Below are positions 7,318 through 15,786 of a DNA stretch of 38,162 nt, piece after piece (position 1 is the stretch's first letter; each line of letters begins with the position of its first letter). The stretch is from CAJWPI01 sp964571215 (GTDB taxonomy: Bacteria > Pseudomonadota > Gammaproteobacteria > Magnimaribacterales > Magnimaribacteraceae): contig CAZMZZ010000013.1 in assembly GCA_964571215.1 (NCBI GenBank), positions 1 to 38,162 on the forward strand. Direction: 5' to 3'. A model generated the notes under the pieces. The model worked only from the letters and a program-made list of their open reading frames with translations. It ran no database searches and was not told the DNA's origin. Both the position numbers and the translations under genes were made by a program.

Positions 7318-8400
7318 ATGAAATCAATAGAATTGAAGAAATATTTGCCTTTACTAGGTTCAATCTTATTAGGAATATTCATAGGACTGTTGTTATCTGG
7401 TCAGTTAAATAAAAATAAAGAAAACGATTTAAATAATCGAGAAGAAGGAGTGTTTTCAGTAAACTCTTTTAATACTGCTGTAGAGAAGGCTTCACCAGCT
7501 GTAGTTAATATTTACAGTGAAATGCTTATAAAAAAAAGAAACTCCAACCGTTTTTTTTCTAATAGATTTGACTCTATTTTTGGAAAAAACAACACTAAAG
7601 TTAAATCTAGTTTAGGTTCTGGAGTAATATTTAGCTCTGATGGTTATATCCTCACCAATCAGCATGTTATTGGTGATACTAGTTTAAATGTTACAGTTGA
7701 ACTTTCTGATGGGAGAAAAAAAGAAGCAAGAATTGTTGGTAGGGACAAAGGAACGGACTTGGCTGTTCTCAAGATAGAAGAGAACGGTGGAGTCCCTTCT
7801 ATAGAAATAGCAGATTCAGATAAACTAAAGATAGGTGATTTAGTTCTAGCAATAGGAAATCCTTATGGAATTGGCCAATCAGTGAGTATGGGAATAGTAA
7901 GTGCTACAGGTAGAGAATTTAATAATCCTTATGCTAATTATATTCAAACTGATGCTTCAATAAACAAGGGAAATTCAGGAGGAGCTCTTATTGACACTTC
8001 GGGTAGATTAATTGGAATAAATACTTTTATAACAAGTAGTTCAGGCGGTTCTGAAGGTATAGGGTTAGCTATACCATCTGTAACAGTTCTAGGAATAATT
8101 AATGATTTAATTCAATTTGGAGAAGTAAAAAGGGGATGGTTGGGGTTTGGTATAGACCGAAGGTCTTTGTCTCTCAATAATCAATTATTTGTAAGTAATG
8201 TTCATCCTAATGGACCTGCTCAAGAAGCTGGTCTGCAAGAAGGAGATATAATCCTTGAAATCAATGATGAGAAATCTTCTTACTCTCTACTGTTTAAAGA
8301 ATTTGTTAGATCTAGACCGGGAAATGAAATAGATATGCTCATTTTAAGGGATGGAAAGAAGATAGAACTTTCAATCACTACCTCATTAGAAAGGAATTAA
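7318..8400 (+). CDS. degS: DegS-type membrane-anchored periplasmic serine protease
   Basis: DegS senses misfolded outer-membrane proteins through its PDZ domain and makes the first cut in the anti-sigma factor RseA. From ATG 7318 the product is 360 aa. It has one N-terminal membrane anchor (about 12-27) instead of a cleaved signal, then a trypsin-like domain with His116 (TNQHVI), Asp147 (GTDLAVL) and Ser220 (NKGNSGGAL). A single PDZ domain follows (about 265-355). One PDZ plus an anchor points to DegS/AlgW rather than DegP/DegQ, which have two. An in-frame TTG at 7300 is possible but less likely. RseA is not in the window, so the target is inferred. Confidence 0.88.
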   Translation: MKSIELKKYLPLLGSILLGIFIGLLLSGQLNKNKENDLNNREEGVFSVNSFNTAVEKASPAVVNIYSEMLIKKRNSNRFFSNRFDSIFGKNNTKVKSSLGSGVIFSSDGYILTNQHVIGDTSLNVTVELSDGRKKEARIVGRDKGTDLAVLKIEENGGVPSIEIADSDKLKIGDLVLAIGNPYGIGQSVSMGIVSATGREFNNPYANYIQTDASINKGNSGGALIDTSGRLIGINTFITSSSGGSEGIGLAIPSVTVLGIINDLIQFGEVKRGWLGFGIDRRSLSLNNQLFVSNVHPNGPAQEAGLQEGDIILEINDEKSSYSLLFKEFVRSRPGNEIDMLILRDGKKIELSITTSLERN

Positions 8401-8419
8401 GAAAAAACTCTTTTCCTTT
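8390..8419. terminator. Possible shared hairpin between convergent degS and hisD
   Basis: AAAGGAA (8390-8396) pairs with TTCCTTT (8413-8419), and an inner AAGA/TCTT pairing leaves a 6-base loop and a 2-base bulge. It straddles the degS stop and reaches the hisD stop, as a bidirectional terminator would. It is weak: few G-C pairs and no clean T tract outside the stem. Confidence 0.3.
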
Positions 8420-9719
8420 AATTATCCCTCTCTTTTAAAGAAAGATTATGAGCAGTAAGTCCCTCTACCCTTGCTAATTTTGAAGCATACTTTATTAAAT
8501 CTCTATATTCTGTAGGATTTTTTGCTTTATTTAAAAAAATTAAAGAAGATTTAACTAGAAAGTCTTCTGTTGAAAGAGCTGAACTAAACCTAGAAGTGCC
8601 TCCGGTAGGAAGTATATGACTAGGACCTAAGACATAATCAGATAAAGCATTAGCTGCATCTTCTCCTACCAATATCATCCCAGCAAAAGGTAAAGATTTT
8701 AAAATAGCATCAGGATTCTTATTAACTAGATGGAGATGTTCCGGTGCTAATAAATTAATAGCTTCTATAGATTCTTCAAGAGAATCTATTTTAATAATAG
8801 CTCCTCTTTTCATCAGAGAATTTTTTATTATCTTTCTTCTAGAGAGCCTGGGAATCTCTTCTTCTAAGATTCTCTTTACCTTTTCAATTAAAGAATTATC
8901 TAATGATATTAAAATAGCAGAAGAAGCTTCATCATGCTCAGCTTGTGCCATAAGATCAAAAGCTACAGTTCCTGGGTTAGAGCTTTTATCTCCTAAAATT
9001 ACTATTTCCGAAGGTCCAGCTAACAAATCTATGCCTACTTGACCATAAAGTTGCCTCTTCGCTTCATTAACATAAACATTACCTGGACCTATGATTTTTT
9101 GAACCTTTGGAAAATTATCCGTTCCAAAACAAAAAGCAGCTATAGCCTGGACTCCTCCTAAAGAATACACTTCCTTAATACCTGCTATATTAGCTGCTGC
9201 TAAAATAATATTATTAACTTCTTTGGTGGAGCCAGGAGAGGTTAAATAAATATTTTTAACTCCTGCAGCAATTGCAGGTCCTGCTGCCATTAATACTGAA
9301 GAAGGATAAGCAGCTTTTCCACCAGGAACATAAATAGCAATGTCTGTTAACGGTTTGGTTATTGAGGTAATTAATGATGAAAATTCATTACTATTTTTTT
9401 TTATTATATTATCACTATGGAAATCTTTTATTCTCTTAAAAGCAAATTTCATAGCTTCTATTAACTCTTTATCTACATAATTAATACTTTCTTTAATCTG
9501 TCTCTTAGAATATTTTAATTCCGTTATCTCTTTAACTTTTCTTGAGTCAAACCTGTTATTAAGCTCAATTATTGCTTCATCACCCTTTTCTTTCACCTCA
9601 GAAATAATTGATTCTACTTCACAGGAAACATCAGTATTTAAGGAATTTTTTTGATTAATAAAATTTCTTAACTTTTGGTTAAAGTCTCTGTCACTACTAT
9701 CTAAAGATAAACCAAACAT
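8418..9719 (-). CDS. hisD: Histidinol dehydrogenase
   Basis: HisD oxidises L-histidinol to L-histidine in two NAD+-dependent, zinc-requiring steps, the end of histidine synthesis. The 433-aa product has VPGGKAAYPSSVLMAAGPA and GPGNVYVNEAKRQ. The zinc and catalytic region DLMAQAEHDE is followed by PEHLHLV with the catalytic His pair, and by LSDYVLGPSHILPTGG. It lies 4 bp after hisG in the minus operon mlaC-murA-hisG-hisD. hisC, which accompanies hisD in Pseudomonas-like genomes, is not next to it. Confidence 0.97.
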   Translation of the reverse strand: MFGLSLDSSDRDFNQKLRNFINQKNSLNTDVSCEVESIISEVKEKGDEAIIELNNRFDSRKVKEITELKYSKRQIKESINYVDKELIEAMKFAFKRIKDFHSDNIIKKNSNEFSSLITSITKPLTDIAIYVPGGKAAYPSSVLMAAGPAIAAGVKNIYLTSPGSTKEVNNIILAAANIAGIKEVYSLGGVQAIAAFCFGTDNFPKVQKIIGPGNVYVNEAKRQLYGQVGIDLLAGPSEIVILGDKSSNPGTVAFDLMAQAEHDEASSAILISLDNSLIEKVKRILEEEIPRLSRRKIIKNSLMKRGAIIKIDSLEESIEAINLLAPEHLHLVNKNPDAILKSLPFAGMILVGEDAANALSDYVLGPSHILPTGGTSRFSSALSTEDFLVKSSLIFLNKAKNPTEYRDLIKYASKLARVEGLTAHNLSLKERDN

Positions 9720-9723
9720 GAGA

Positions 9724-10356
9724 TCAGAGTGATTTAAGAATTACCGATTTAAGCTCTTCTATGAGATCACCTTTTGTCTTTAAAGCAGCTTTATTAGCAA
9801 TTAACCTTGAAGATATCTCTCTTATAACATCTATTTCCATTAAAGAATTTTGCTTTAAGGTTCTTCCTGTTTCTACTAAGTCTATAATTGCATCTGATAG
9901 ATTTAAAGAAGGAGCTATTTCTTGAGACCCTCTTATATAGATAATATCGGGTTGAATCTCTTTGGAATAAAGATATTCTGTTGCCAATTTAGTATATTTT
10001 GTAGCTACTCTTAGTCTGGGCTCTTTTAAAATCTCTTTACTTTGACCTGCTAATGAAATTCTGCATTTTCCTATTCGTAAATCCATTAACTCAATAAATT
10101 CTTCAGAGTTATTTTCTAGAAGAATATCTTTTCCAACCACACCTAAGTGAGCAGCCCCAGAGGAGACAAAAATAGGAATATCCCAACCCCTTAATATTAA
10201 AACCTGTAGATCGGAGCTCTTTGTTTTGAGTAGAATCTTTCTTGTATTATCAGGATCTTCTACAAGATCAAATTGGGTATTTTCTAGTAAAGCACAAAAC
10301 TTTCTTAATACCCTTCCTTTAGGCAGGGCTAAAATTAGTTTACCTGTTTTATCCAT
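9724..10356 (-). CDS. hisG: ATP phosphoribosyltransferase, short catalytic form
   Basis: HisG condenses ATP with PRPP, the first and feedback-regulated step of histidine synthesis. At 210 aa it is the short form, lacking the C-terminal regulatory domain of the E. coli enzyme. Short HisG works with the HisRS-like regulator HisZ, so hisZ is expected elsewhere. Motifs are LALPKGR near 9-15, GAAHLGVVGKDIL in the middle and the PRPP site DLVETGRTLKQN near 159-170. It sits 8 bp after murA. Confidence 0.95.
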   Translation of the reverse strand: MDKTGKLILALPKGRVLRKFCALLENTQFDLVEDPDNTRKILLKTKSSDLQVLILRGWDIPIFVSSGAAHLGVVGKDILLENNSEEFIELMDLRIGKCRISLAGQSKEILKEPRLRVATKYTKLATEYLYSKEIQPDIIYIRGSQEIAPSLNLSDAIIDLVETGRTLKQNSLMEIDVIREISSRLIANKAALKTKGDLIEELKSVILKSL

Positions 10357-10364
10357 ATAATTTC

Positions 10365-11630
10365 TTAAGTTAAAGAAATCCTTTCTATATCAGCTCCAAG
10401 AACCTTTAATTTCTCTTCTATTCTTTCGTAACCCCTGTCAATATGATATATCCTGTCGATTAAAGTTGACCCTTTAGCAACTAAACCGGCTAATACCAAG
10501 CTAGCAGAAGCTCTTAAATCGGTTGCCATTACTGGTGCACCTATAAGAGTTTCTATTCCCTCAACAAAAGCTGTATTACCTTTTAGGGTTATTTTTCCTC
10601 CCATTCTAGCTATCTCTTGAACATGCATAAATCTATTTTCAAAAACAGTCTCACTTATAGATGCACTACCTTTAGCTATGGAATTTAACGCCACAAACTG
10701 AGCTTGCATATCAGTAGGGAAAGAAGGATAAGGTCCAGTGCTTAAGCTTATGGATAAAGGCCTATTTCTTTTCATTTCAAGAGCAACCCAGTCTTTTCCT
10801 GTAGAAATCTCAGCACCAGTTTCCTCCAATTTATGAATAACTGAAGTTAAGGAATCAGGCATAGAGTTTCTTATTTTTATATTTCCTCCTGTCATTGTGA
10901 CAGCTGTTAAATAAGTGGCAGTCTCAACTCTATCTGGCATAACTGAAAATTCTCCTCCAGATAGTGATTTAACTCCTTCAATAATTATTTTATCTGTACC
11001 AGCGCCTTGGATTTGTGCTCCCATCTTAATTAGACAGTTTGCTAAATCTACTACCTCTGGTTCCTTTGCAGCATTATTTATTGTTGTTATCCCGTCAGCT
11101 AAAGAAGCTGCCATAAGAACATTCTCTGTTGCACCTACGCTCACAGGGTCAAAAGAAATGTTTGCACCTTTCAGTCTTCCCTCTGACTTAGCTTTTATAT
11201 AACCATCCTCTAATACTATATCTGCCCCCATTTCTTTCATAGCCTGAATATGAAGATTAACTGGCCTACTTCCAATAGCACACCCTCCTGGTAAGGCTAC
11301 TTCAGCTTGGTGAAATTTTGATAGAAGAGGACCAAGAACAACTATTGAAGCTCTCATAGTTTTTACTAATTCATATCGGGCATTTAGATTTTTTATAGTA
11401 GATGAGTCTACTAAAACATCCATGTCTTCATTAAGAATAATATCTAGCCCCATTGAACCTAGTAACTCAATCATTGTAGTTACATCGTTTAAATGTGGTA
11501 AATTACTTACTTTAAGTGGGCTATCAGCAAGCAAGGATGCAGCTAAAATAGGAAGTGCAGAATTCTTTGCTCCAGAAGCTGAGATCTCTCCTCTTAACTT
11601 CTTCCCACCTTTTATAACAAGCTTATCCAT
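10365..11630 (-). CDS. murA: UDP-N-acetylglucosamine 1-carboxyvinyltransferase
   Basis: MurA adds enolpyruvate from PEP to UDP-GlcNAc, the first committed step of peptidoglycan synthesis, in the cytoplasm. The 421-aa protein shows SGAKNSALP with Lys22-Asn23. The catalytic cysteine lies in ALPGGCAIGSRP (Cys117), so it should be fosfomycin-sensitive rather than the Asp variant. Further motifs are DPVSVGATENVLMAA and DLRASASLVLAGL near the end. mlaC lies 23 bp upstream. The ibaG/bolA-like and mlaB genes that usually separate them are missing. Confidence 0.98.
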   Translation of the reverse strand: MDKLVIKGGKKLRGEISASGAKNSALPILAASLLADSPLKVSNLPHLNDVTTMIELLGSMGLDIILNEDMDVLVDSSTIKNLNARYELVKTMRASIVVLGPLLSKFHQAEVALPGGCAIGSRPVNLHIQAMKEMGADIVLEDGYIKAKSEGRLKGANISFDPVSVGATENVLMAASLADGITTINNAAKEPEVVDLANCLIKMGAQIQGAGTDKIIIEGVKSLSGGEFSVMPDRVETATYLTAVTMTGGNIKIRNSMPDSLTSVIHKLEETGAEISTGKDWVALEMKRNRPLSISLSTGPYPSFPTDMQAQFVALNSIAKGSASISETVFENRFMHVQEIARMGGKITLKGNTAFVEGIETLIGAPVMATDLRASASLVLAGLVAKGSTLIDRIYHIDRGYERIEEKLKVLGADIERISLT

Positions 11631-11653
11631 AAAAATAGATCATCAAAAATTTT

Positions 11654-12283
11654 CTAAATTACTGCAACCCATTTTTCAATGACTTTATCTATATCATTAT
11701 TGTGAGACTCCATTAAGGCATAAAATTGATTTCTAAATGTCAAACCTAGGTTAACTCCATTTACAATTATATTTATCACTTTCCATTTGGAATTCTTATC
11801 TAAATACATACTATACAGAGCTGGGTATATCTTAGATTGGGTTATGATTTCAAGAGGAATCTTAGCTCTCTGTGAGTTGTTAGATTTTACTCTTTCAGGT
11901 AAAACTATAATCTCTTCATCTTTAAATTCTGCTAAAGTCTTTGCATAGGTTCGTAATAGACTTTTCTTAAAAGCCTTCTCAAAGCTCTTCCTTTGCGAAA
12001 TATTAGAATCTTTGTAGTATTTTCCCATTACATTTCTTGAAATTCTTTTAAAATCAAACAAAGGAGTTAATACCTCACTAATAGAGTCTATAAACTCATT
12101 TGGATGATCTTCGTATGTATGTTGTTCTGCTAAGATAACTTTAACAATATTATCGTGAGCCTCTTGAACATATTCCTGAGCTGTATTAGCTTGTAAGTTA
12201 GCCAGACAAAGAATTTGCAGTAAAGTAATAAAAATAAGATGAGTTGGAATAATCTTCACTTTAAAAAAGAATTTATGAAACAT
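11654..12283 (-). CDS. mlaC: MlaC-type periplasmic phospholipid-binding protein
   Basis: MlaC shuttles phospholipids between the outer membrane MlaA complex and the inner membrane MlaFEDB transporter. The 209-aa product has a long hydrophobic signal region (about 8-32). It then has the family pattern: a helical N-terminal half with FDFKRISRNVMGKYYKDSN, the Tol-Tol-Ttg2 segment FKKSLLRTYAKTL, and a C-terminal sheet with WKVINIIVNGVNLGLTFRNQF. The final helix ends in KVIEKW. In relatives mlaC follows mlaF, mlaE and mlaD; here it starts the operon, with nothing between it and the divergent exchanger gene. Its transporter partners must be elsewhere or absent. Confidence 0.9.
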   Translation of the reverse strand: MFHKFFFKVKIIPTHLIFITLLQILCLANLQANTAQEYVQEAHDNIVKVILAEQHTYEDHPNEFIDSISEVLTPLFDFKRISRNVMGKYYKDSNISQRKSFEKAFKKSLLRTYAKTLAEFKDEEIIVLPERVKSNNSQRAKIPLEIITQSKIYPALYSMYLDKNSKWKVINIIVNGVNLGLTFRNQFYALMESHNNDIDKVIEKWVAVI

Positions 12284-12300
12284 ATAAAGAATTTAAAGTT

Positions 12301-12320
12301 ATTATAACATTCTGATGTTA
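12301..12320 (-). promoter_or_regulatory. mlaC promoter with extended -10 and abutting palindrome
   Basis: On the minus strand TGTTATAAT gives an extended -10 (TATAAT at 12306-12301), placing the start near 12294, about 11 bases before the ATG. A perfect 6-bp inverted repeat TAACAT-TCTG-ATGTTA (12305-12320) overlaps the upstream edge of the -10, where a regulator could bind. No good -35 is seen, which an extended -10 does not need. Confidence 0.5.
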
Positions 12321-12370
12321 GAACCTTGTTTTATCTCTATTGAAATAAAAGAATTATTCTTCTACTGCTA

Positions 12371-13333
12371 ATGTTGTCATCTATTTTTTTTATTACCATA
12401 GGAATTGCACTTATTTGGGTAAGTTCAGAAAAACTAGAAAGATATTCTGTTGCATCCTCAAAAAAATTAGGTATTTCTCCATTTCTAATTGGTTCTACAG
12501 TTATCGCTTTCGGAACATCCTCTCCTGAAATATTTACTAGCTTTTTTGCTGCACTGGAAAATAAAGGTTCAATGGTCATAGGAAACGTTATAGGTTCAAA
12601 CATAGCTAACCTCTCCTTGGTATTTGGATCGACACTTTTAGTCTTAGCTTTAAGAAAAGAAAAAGTTACCTTCAAGGACTTAGATACAAAAAACTTAATC
12701 ATTCTCATAATTTCTACCTTTGTAGTTATAGCAGCTATTGCATTTAGACCCTTTAGTTTGTGGTCCTCTTCTGTTCTTTTGGTAGGCCTTATGTTAACAA
12801 TTGGTTATTGGTATCTCAGAAATACTCATTCCCTTCAAGTTGATGAAGAAGAAAAAGAAGAAGAAAGTAAATTTATCTTTTTGAAACTAATTTTCTCTAT
12901 AATTGTCCTAATAGCAGCAGCATGGTTAATTACTCAGGGAGCTTTAAAGATACTCTTTGAATTCCAACTAGGAGAATTATTTGTGGGTTACACAGTACTT
13001 GCAATAGGAACAAGTCTTCCAGAAATTGCTGCTTCTTTAGCCTTAGCTCTTAAAGGAAGGTATGAAGCAGTTGCTGGTACTTTAATAGGTTCAAATATAT
13101 TTAATGGGCTCTTTGTACTAGCTATTCCAGGACTTATGAATAAAGAAAATATTATGTCTGTAGGTTGGAATGCTTCTGATTGGTATTATCTGTTAGTAGT
13201 GCTTCTTTTAACAACCTTATTATTTGCTATTTACCTTTATTACGCCAATGTAAGATCCAGAAAATCGAGTAGTATTTTGGGCTTAGTATTTTTAAGTATT
13301 TATTTCCTATCTTTAGAATTTGCTTTTAAATAA
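12371..13333 (+). CDS. YrbG-type calcium/sodium exchanger
   Basis: This is an inner-membrane CaCA-family exchanger (YrbG), expected to expel Ca2+ in exchange for Na+. The 320-aa protein is built of two inverted halves. The first carries alpha-1 (STVIAFGTSSPE, then GNVIGSNIANLS) and the second alpha-2 (TVLAIGTSLPE, then GTLIGSNIFNGL). The glutamates and asparagines that bind cations are present in both. About ten hydrophobic segments are seen, with an acidic loop EEEKEEE between the halves. It heads the plus operon that continues with kdsD 7 bp later, the yrbG-kdsD order of E. coli. Confidence 0.92.
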   Translation: MLSSIFFITIGIALIWVSSEKLERYSVASSKKLGISPFLIGSTVIAFGTSSPEIFTSFFAALENKGSMVIGNVIGSNIANLSLVFGSTLLVLALRKEKVTFKDLDTKNLIILIISTFVVIAAIAFRPFSLWSSSVLLVGLMLTIGYWYLRNTHSLQVDEEEKEEESKFIFLKLIFSIIVLIAAAWLITQGALKILFEFQLGELFVGYTVLAIGTSLPEIAASLALALKGRYEAVAGTLIGSNIFNGLFVLAIPGLMNKENIMSVGWNASDWYYLLVVLLLTTLLFAIYLYYANVRSRKSSSILGLVFLSIYFLSLEFAFK

Positions 13334-13340
13334 TAGACTT

Positions 13341-14309
13341 ATGAATAAGAAAAATCACATTAAATCTGCAAAAAGAACAATAGAAATTGAATATAAAGGG
13401 TTGATCAAATTGTCTAAATCCTTAGACCAAGAATTTATAAACCTTTGTGACGAATTATTAAATAGGAAAGGAAGGATAATAACTCTTGGTATAGGTAAAT
13501 CAGGTCATATTGCTAATAAAGTTTCTGCAACGCTTTCCAGTACAGGGTCTCCTTCTTACTTTCTTAATGCCGGCGAAGCACTTCATGGTGATGCAGGCAC
13601 TGTTACCAAAGAAGATGTGATTTTAATATTTTCACATTCAGGAGAAAGTCAAGAAATCTTAGATACTCTCCCTTTTTTAAAAGACAAGGGTAATAAAGTA
13701 TTCTCTATAACTGGAAATAAAGATTCTGTTATAGCAAAACAATCTGATATAAACCTTTCTACTGACGTAGATCAAGAAGCTTGTCCATTAGATTTAGCAC
13801 CTACTGCTAGTACAACAGCTGCTTTAGCTCTTGGTGATGCTATTGCAGTAGCTTTACTAGAAGCAAACAATTTCAGCTCAGAAGACTTTGCTAAATCACA
13901 TCCGGGGGGGAAAATTGGGAAAAGGCTCCTTATAAAAATTAAAGACTTAATGCACACTGGAAGGAACTTTCCAGAGGTGACTCCAAATACTCTTCTATCA
14001 GAAGCTTTATTAGAGATTTCTAATAAAGGCCTAGGGATTGCCGCAGTAATTGATTCAAAGCGGAACTTAAAGGGTGTGTTTACTGATGGGGACTTGCGAC
14101 GCTGTTTAAACAAAAAACTTGAAATTCACAATACAAAGATTTCATCAGTAATGTCCAAAGATTGTAAGACAATTGATTCTTCTGCTCTTGCTTTAGAAGC
14201 AGTAAAGCTTATGCAAAGCCATGAAATTTATGTTCTGATAGTCCTCGAAAAGAAAAAGCCTATAGGTGTTATAAGAATGCATGACCTAATGCAATCTGGA
14301 TTAATTTAA
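13341..14309 (+). CDS. kdsD: D-arabinose 5-phosphate isomerase
   Basis: KdsD converts ribulose 5-phosphate to arabinose 5-phosphate, the start of Kdo synthesis for lipopolysaccharide. The product (322 aa from ATG 13341; a TTG at 13320 is also in frame) has an N-terminal SIS domain with GIGKSGHIANKVSATLSSTGS and FSHSGES. The signature SSEDFAKSHPGGKIGKRLL follows, then two CBS domains from about residue 205 to the end. kdsC, the phosphatase that normally follows, is absent, and lptC starts 8 bp after the stop. Confidence 0.97.
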   Translation: MNKKNHIKSAKRTIEIEYKGLIKLSKSLDQEFINLCDELLNRKGRIITLGIGKSGHIANKVSATLSSTGSPSYFLNAGEALHGDAGTVTKEDVILIFSHSGESQEILDTLPFLKDKGNKVFSITGNKDSVIAKQSDINLSTDVDQEACPLDLAPTASTTAALALGDAIAVALLEANNFSSEDFAKSHPGGKIGKRLLIKIKDLMHTGRNFPEVTPNTLLSEALLEISNKGLGIAAVIDSKRNLKGVFTDGDLRRCLNKKLEIHNTKISSVMSKDCKTIDSSALALEAVKLMQSHEIYVLIVLEKKKPIGVIRMHDLMQSGLI

Positions 14310-14317
14310 TTTCTTTA

Positions 14318-15061
14318 ATGAAAGCTTTCTTTCCTCTTATCATGTTGTTAAGTCTATTTCTTGGGATATTAATGAGTAACAACTCTTTTTTTTCAGATAA
14401 AGAAAATGACTTAAATGAGGATATAAATTATAAATATATTCTAATAGAACAACCCGAATGGCATTTTCAGGATAACTCTATTAATTCATACAAAATAAAA
14501 TCTTTTGAAGCTAAGAGAGTAAAAGAAAATGGAAAAATATTTCTATCTCAACCATTACTAGAAATTAATTCTTTGAAAAAAATTACTCACAATGGAGAAG
14601 CTCTTGTAGCAGAAATCCATCCTACAATTAATATTCTCTCTCTACAAAAAAAAGCTTCTATTAGAAGTCTTTCTGAAGAAAGGAATTATGAACTTAAGTC
14701 AAATCAAATAAATATAGACAAAAATAAAAATACAATTTTTTCTAGTTCAAAGTCAACTTTAAAAACAGAAACCATATACTTAAAGTCTAATGATTTTTTT
14801 CTTGAAAGGATAAAAGATAATGCAACTAAGATAACATTCACAGAAACTGAAATATTAAAAATAGACCCCTCAGGTAAGAAAAAGATTCTAGGATATTCAA
14901 AAAAAGTACACTTTTTTCCTGAGGAGGAATTATTAATACTAAGAGATTCAGCCAAATTATTCCAAGATGAGATCACAATCCAAGCTGATGAAATTCGCTA
15001 TGACCTTGTTAAAGAAAAAATACTTACATCTAAGATTCCCAAACCTTCAAAAGAAATTTAA
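14318..15061 (+). CDS. lptC: LptC-like protein with an LptA-like C-terminal part
   Basis: LptC is the inner-membrane-anchored periplasmic protein that receives LPS from LptBFG and hands it to LptA. Residues 6-20 form the single membrane anchor, and about 36-115 fit LptC (EQPEWHFQDN, then KIKSFEAKRVKENGKIFLSQP). At 247 aa it is longer than LptC (191 in E. coli). Its last third resembles the end of LptA: GYSKKVHFF, LLILRDSAKLFQDEITI and ADEIRYDLVKEKILTS line up with LptA GYGKPATFY, VVLTGNAYLQQ and GDKITYLVKEQKMQA. No separate lptA lies between it and lptB, whose ATG directly follows its stop. Both families share the OstA fold, so domain borders are uncertain. Confidence 0.75.
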   Translation: MKAFFPLIMLLSLFLGILMSNNSFFSDKENDLNEDINYKYILIEQPEWHFQDNSINSYKIKSFEAKRVKENGKIFLSQPLLEINSLKKITHNGEALVAEIHPTINILSLQKKASIRSLSEERNYELKSNQINIDKNKNTIFSSSKSTLKTETIYLKSNDFFLERIKDNATKITFTETEILKIDPSGKKKILGYSKKVHFFPEEELLILRDSAKLFQDEITIQADEIRYDLVKEKILTSKIPKPSKEI

Positions 15062-15784
15062 ATGGACTTATCTGCTTCAAATCTAATTAAAAACTATGGT
15101 GATAAAAAAGCTGTAGACTTAGTAAATATTAAAGTTTCTTCAGGTGAAACTTTAGGTCTTTTGGGTCCTAATGGCGCAGGTAAAACTACTCTCTTCTACA
15201 TCATGGCAGGTCTTATTTCTTGTGATTCAGGCAAGGTGATTATTAATGGCAAAGATATAACACAAGACAATATTTCCCTAAGAGCAAAGAAAGGAATTTC
15301 ATACTTACCTCAAGAGGCTTCTGTCTTTAGAAGACTAACTGTAAAAGAAAATATATTAGCTGCTTTAGAACAGAGAAAAGACCTAGATAAAGAAAGTAGA
15401 ATTAAAGAAATGCAAAGATTAACTGAGGAATTTAATATTTCTTCCTTAATGGACTCTAAAGCTCTTGTATTATCAGGAGGAGAAAGGAGGAGGCTAGAGA
15501 TAGCTAGAGCGCTTGCAAACAAGCCTTCTTTTCTGCTTTTAGATGAGCCATTTGCAGGAATAGATCCTTTGGCCGTATCAGATTTGAAAGAAACAATAAT
15601 GAAATTAAACTCAAAAGAGTTGGGTATAGTAATAAGTGACCATAATGTTAGAGATACCATGCAAATTTGCCACAAAGTTGTAATCCTCAATGGAGGTAAA
15701 ATGATTGCTGAGGGTTCTCCTAAAGAAGTTTCTAAAAACAAATTAGTCAAAGAAGTGTATTTAGGAAAAAACTTTTCGGTATAG
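15062..15784 (+). CDS. lptB: LptB, ATPase of the lipopolysaccharide exporter
   Basis: LptB dimers power LPS extraction from the inner membrane through LptFG. The 240-aa ABC protein has Walker A GPNGAGKTT (35-43), Q-loop LPQE (82-85) and signature LSGGE (137-141). Walker B is FLLLDEP, with catalytic Glu162, and the switch histidine is in SDHNVRDTM. The motif FRRLTVKENILAALE is typical of LptB. Start and stop are contiguous with lptC, and rpoN follows after 2 bp, the usual lptB-rpoN order. Confidence 0.97.
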   Translation: MDLSASNLIKNYGDKKAVDLVNIKVSSGETLGLLGPNGAGKTTLFYIMAGLISCDSGKVIINGKDITQDNISLRAKKGISYLPQEASVFRRLTVKENILAALEQRKDLDKESRIKEMQRLTEEFNISSLMDSKALVLSGGERRRLEIARALANKPSFLLLDEPFAGIDPLAVSDLKETIMKLNSKELGIVISDHNVRDTMQICHKVVILNGGKMIAEGSPKEVSKNKLVKEVYLGKNFSV

Positions 15785-15786
15785 AG

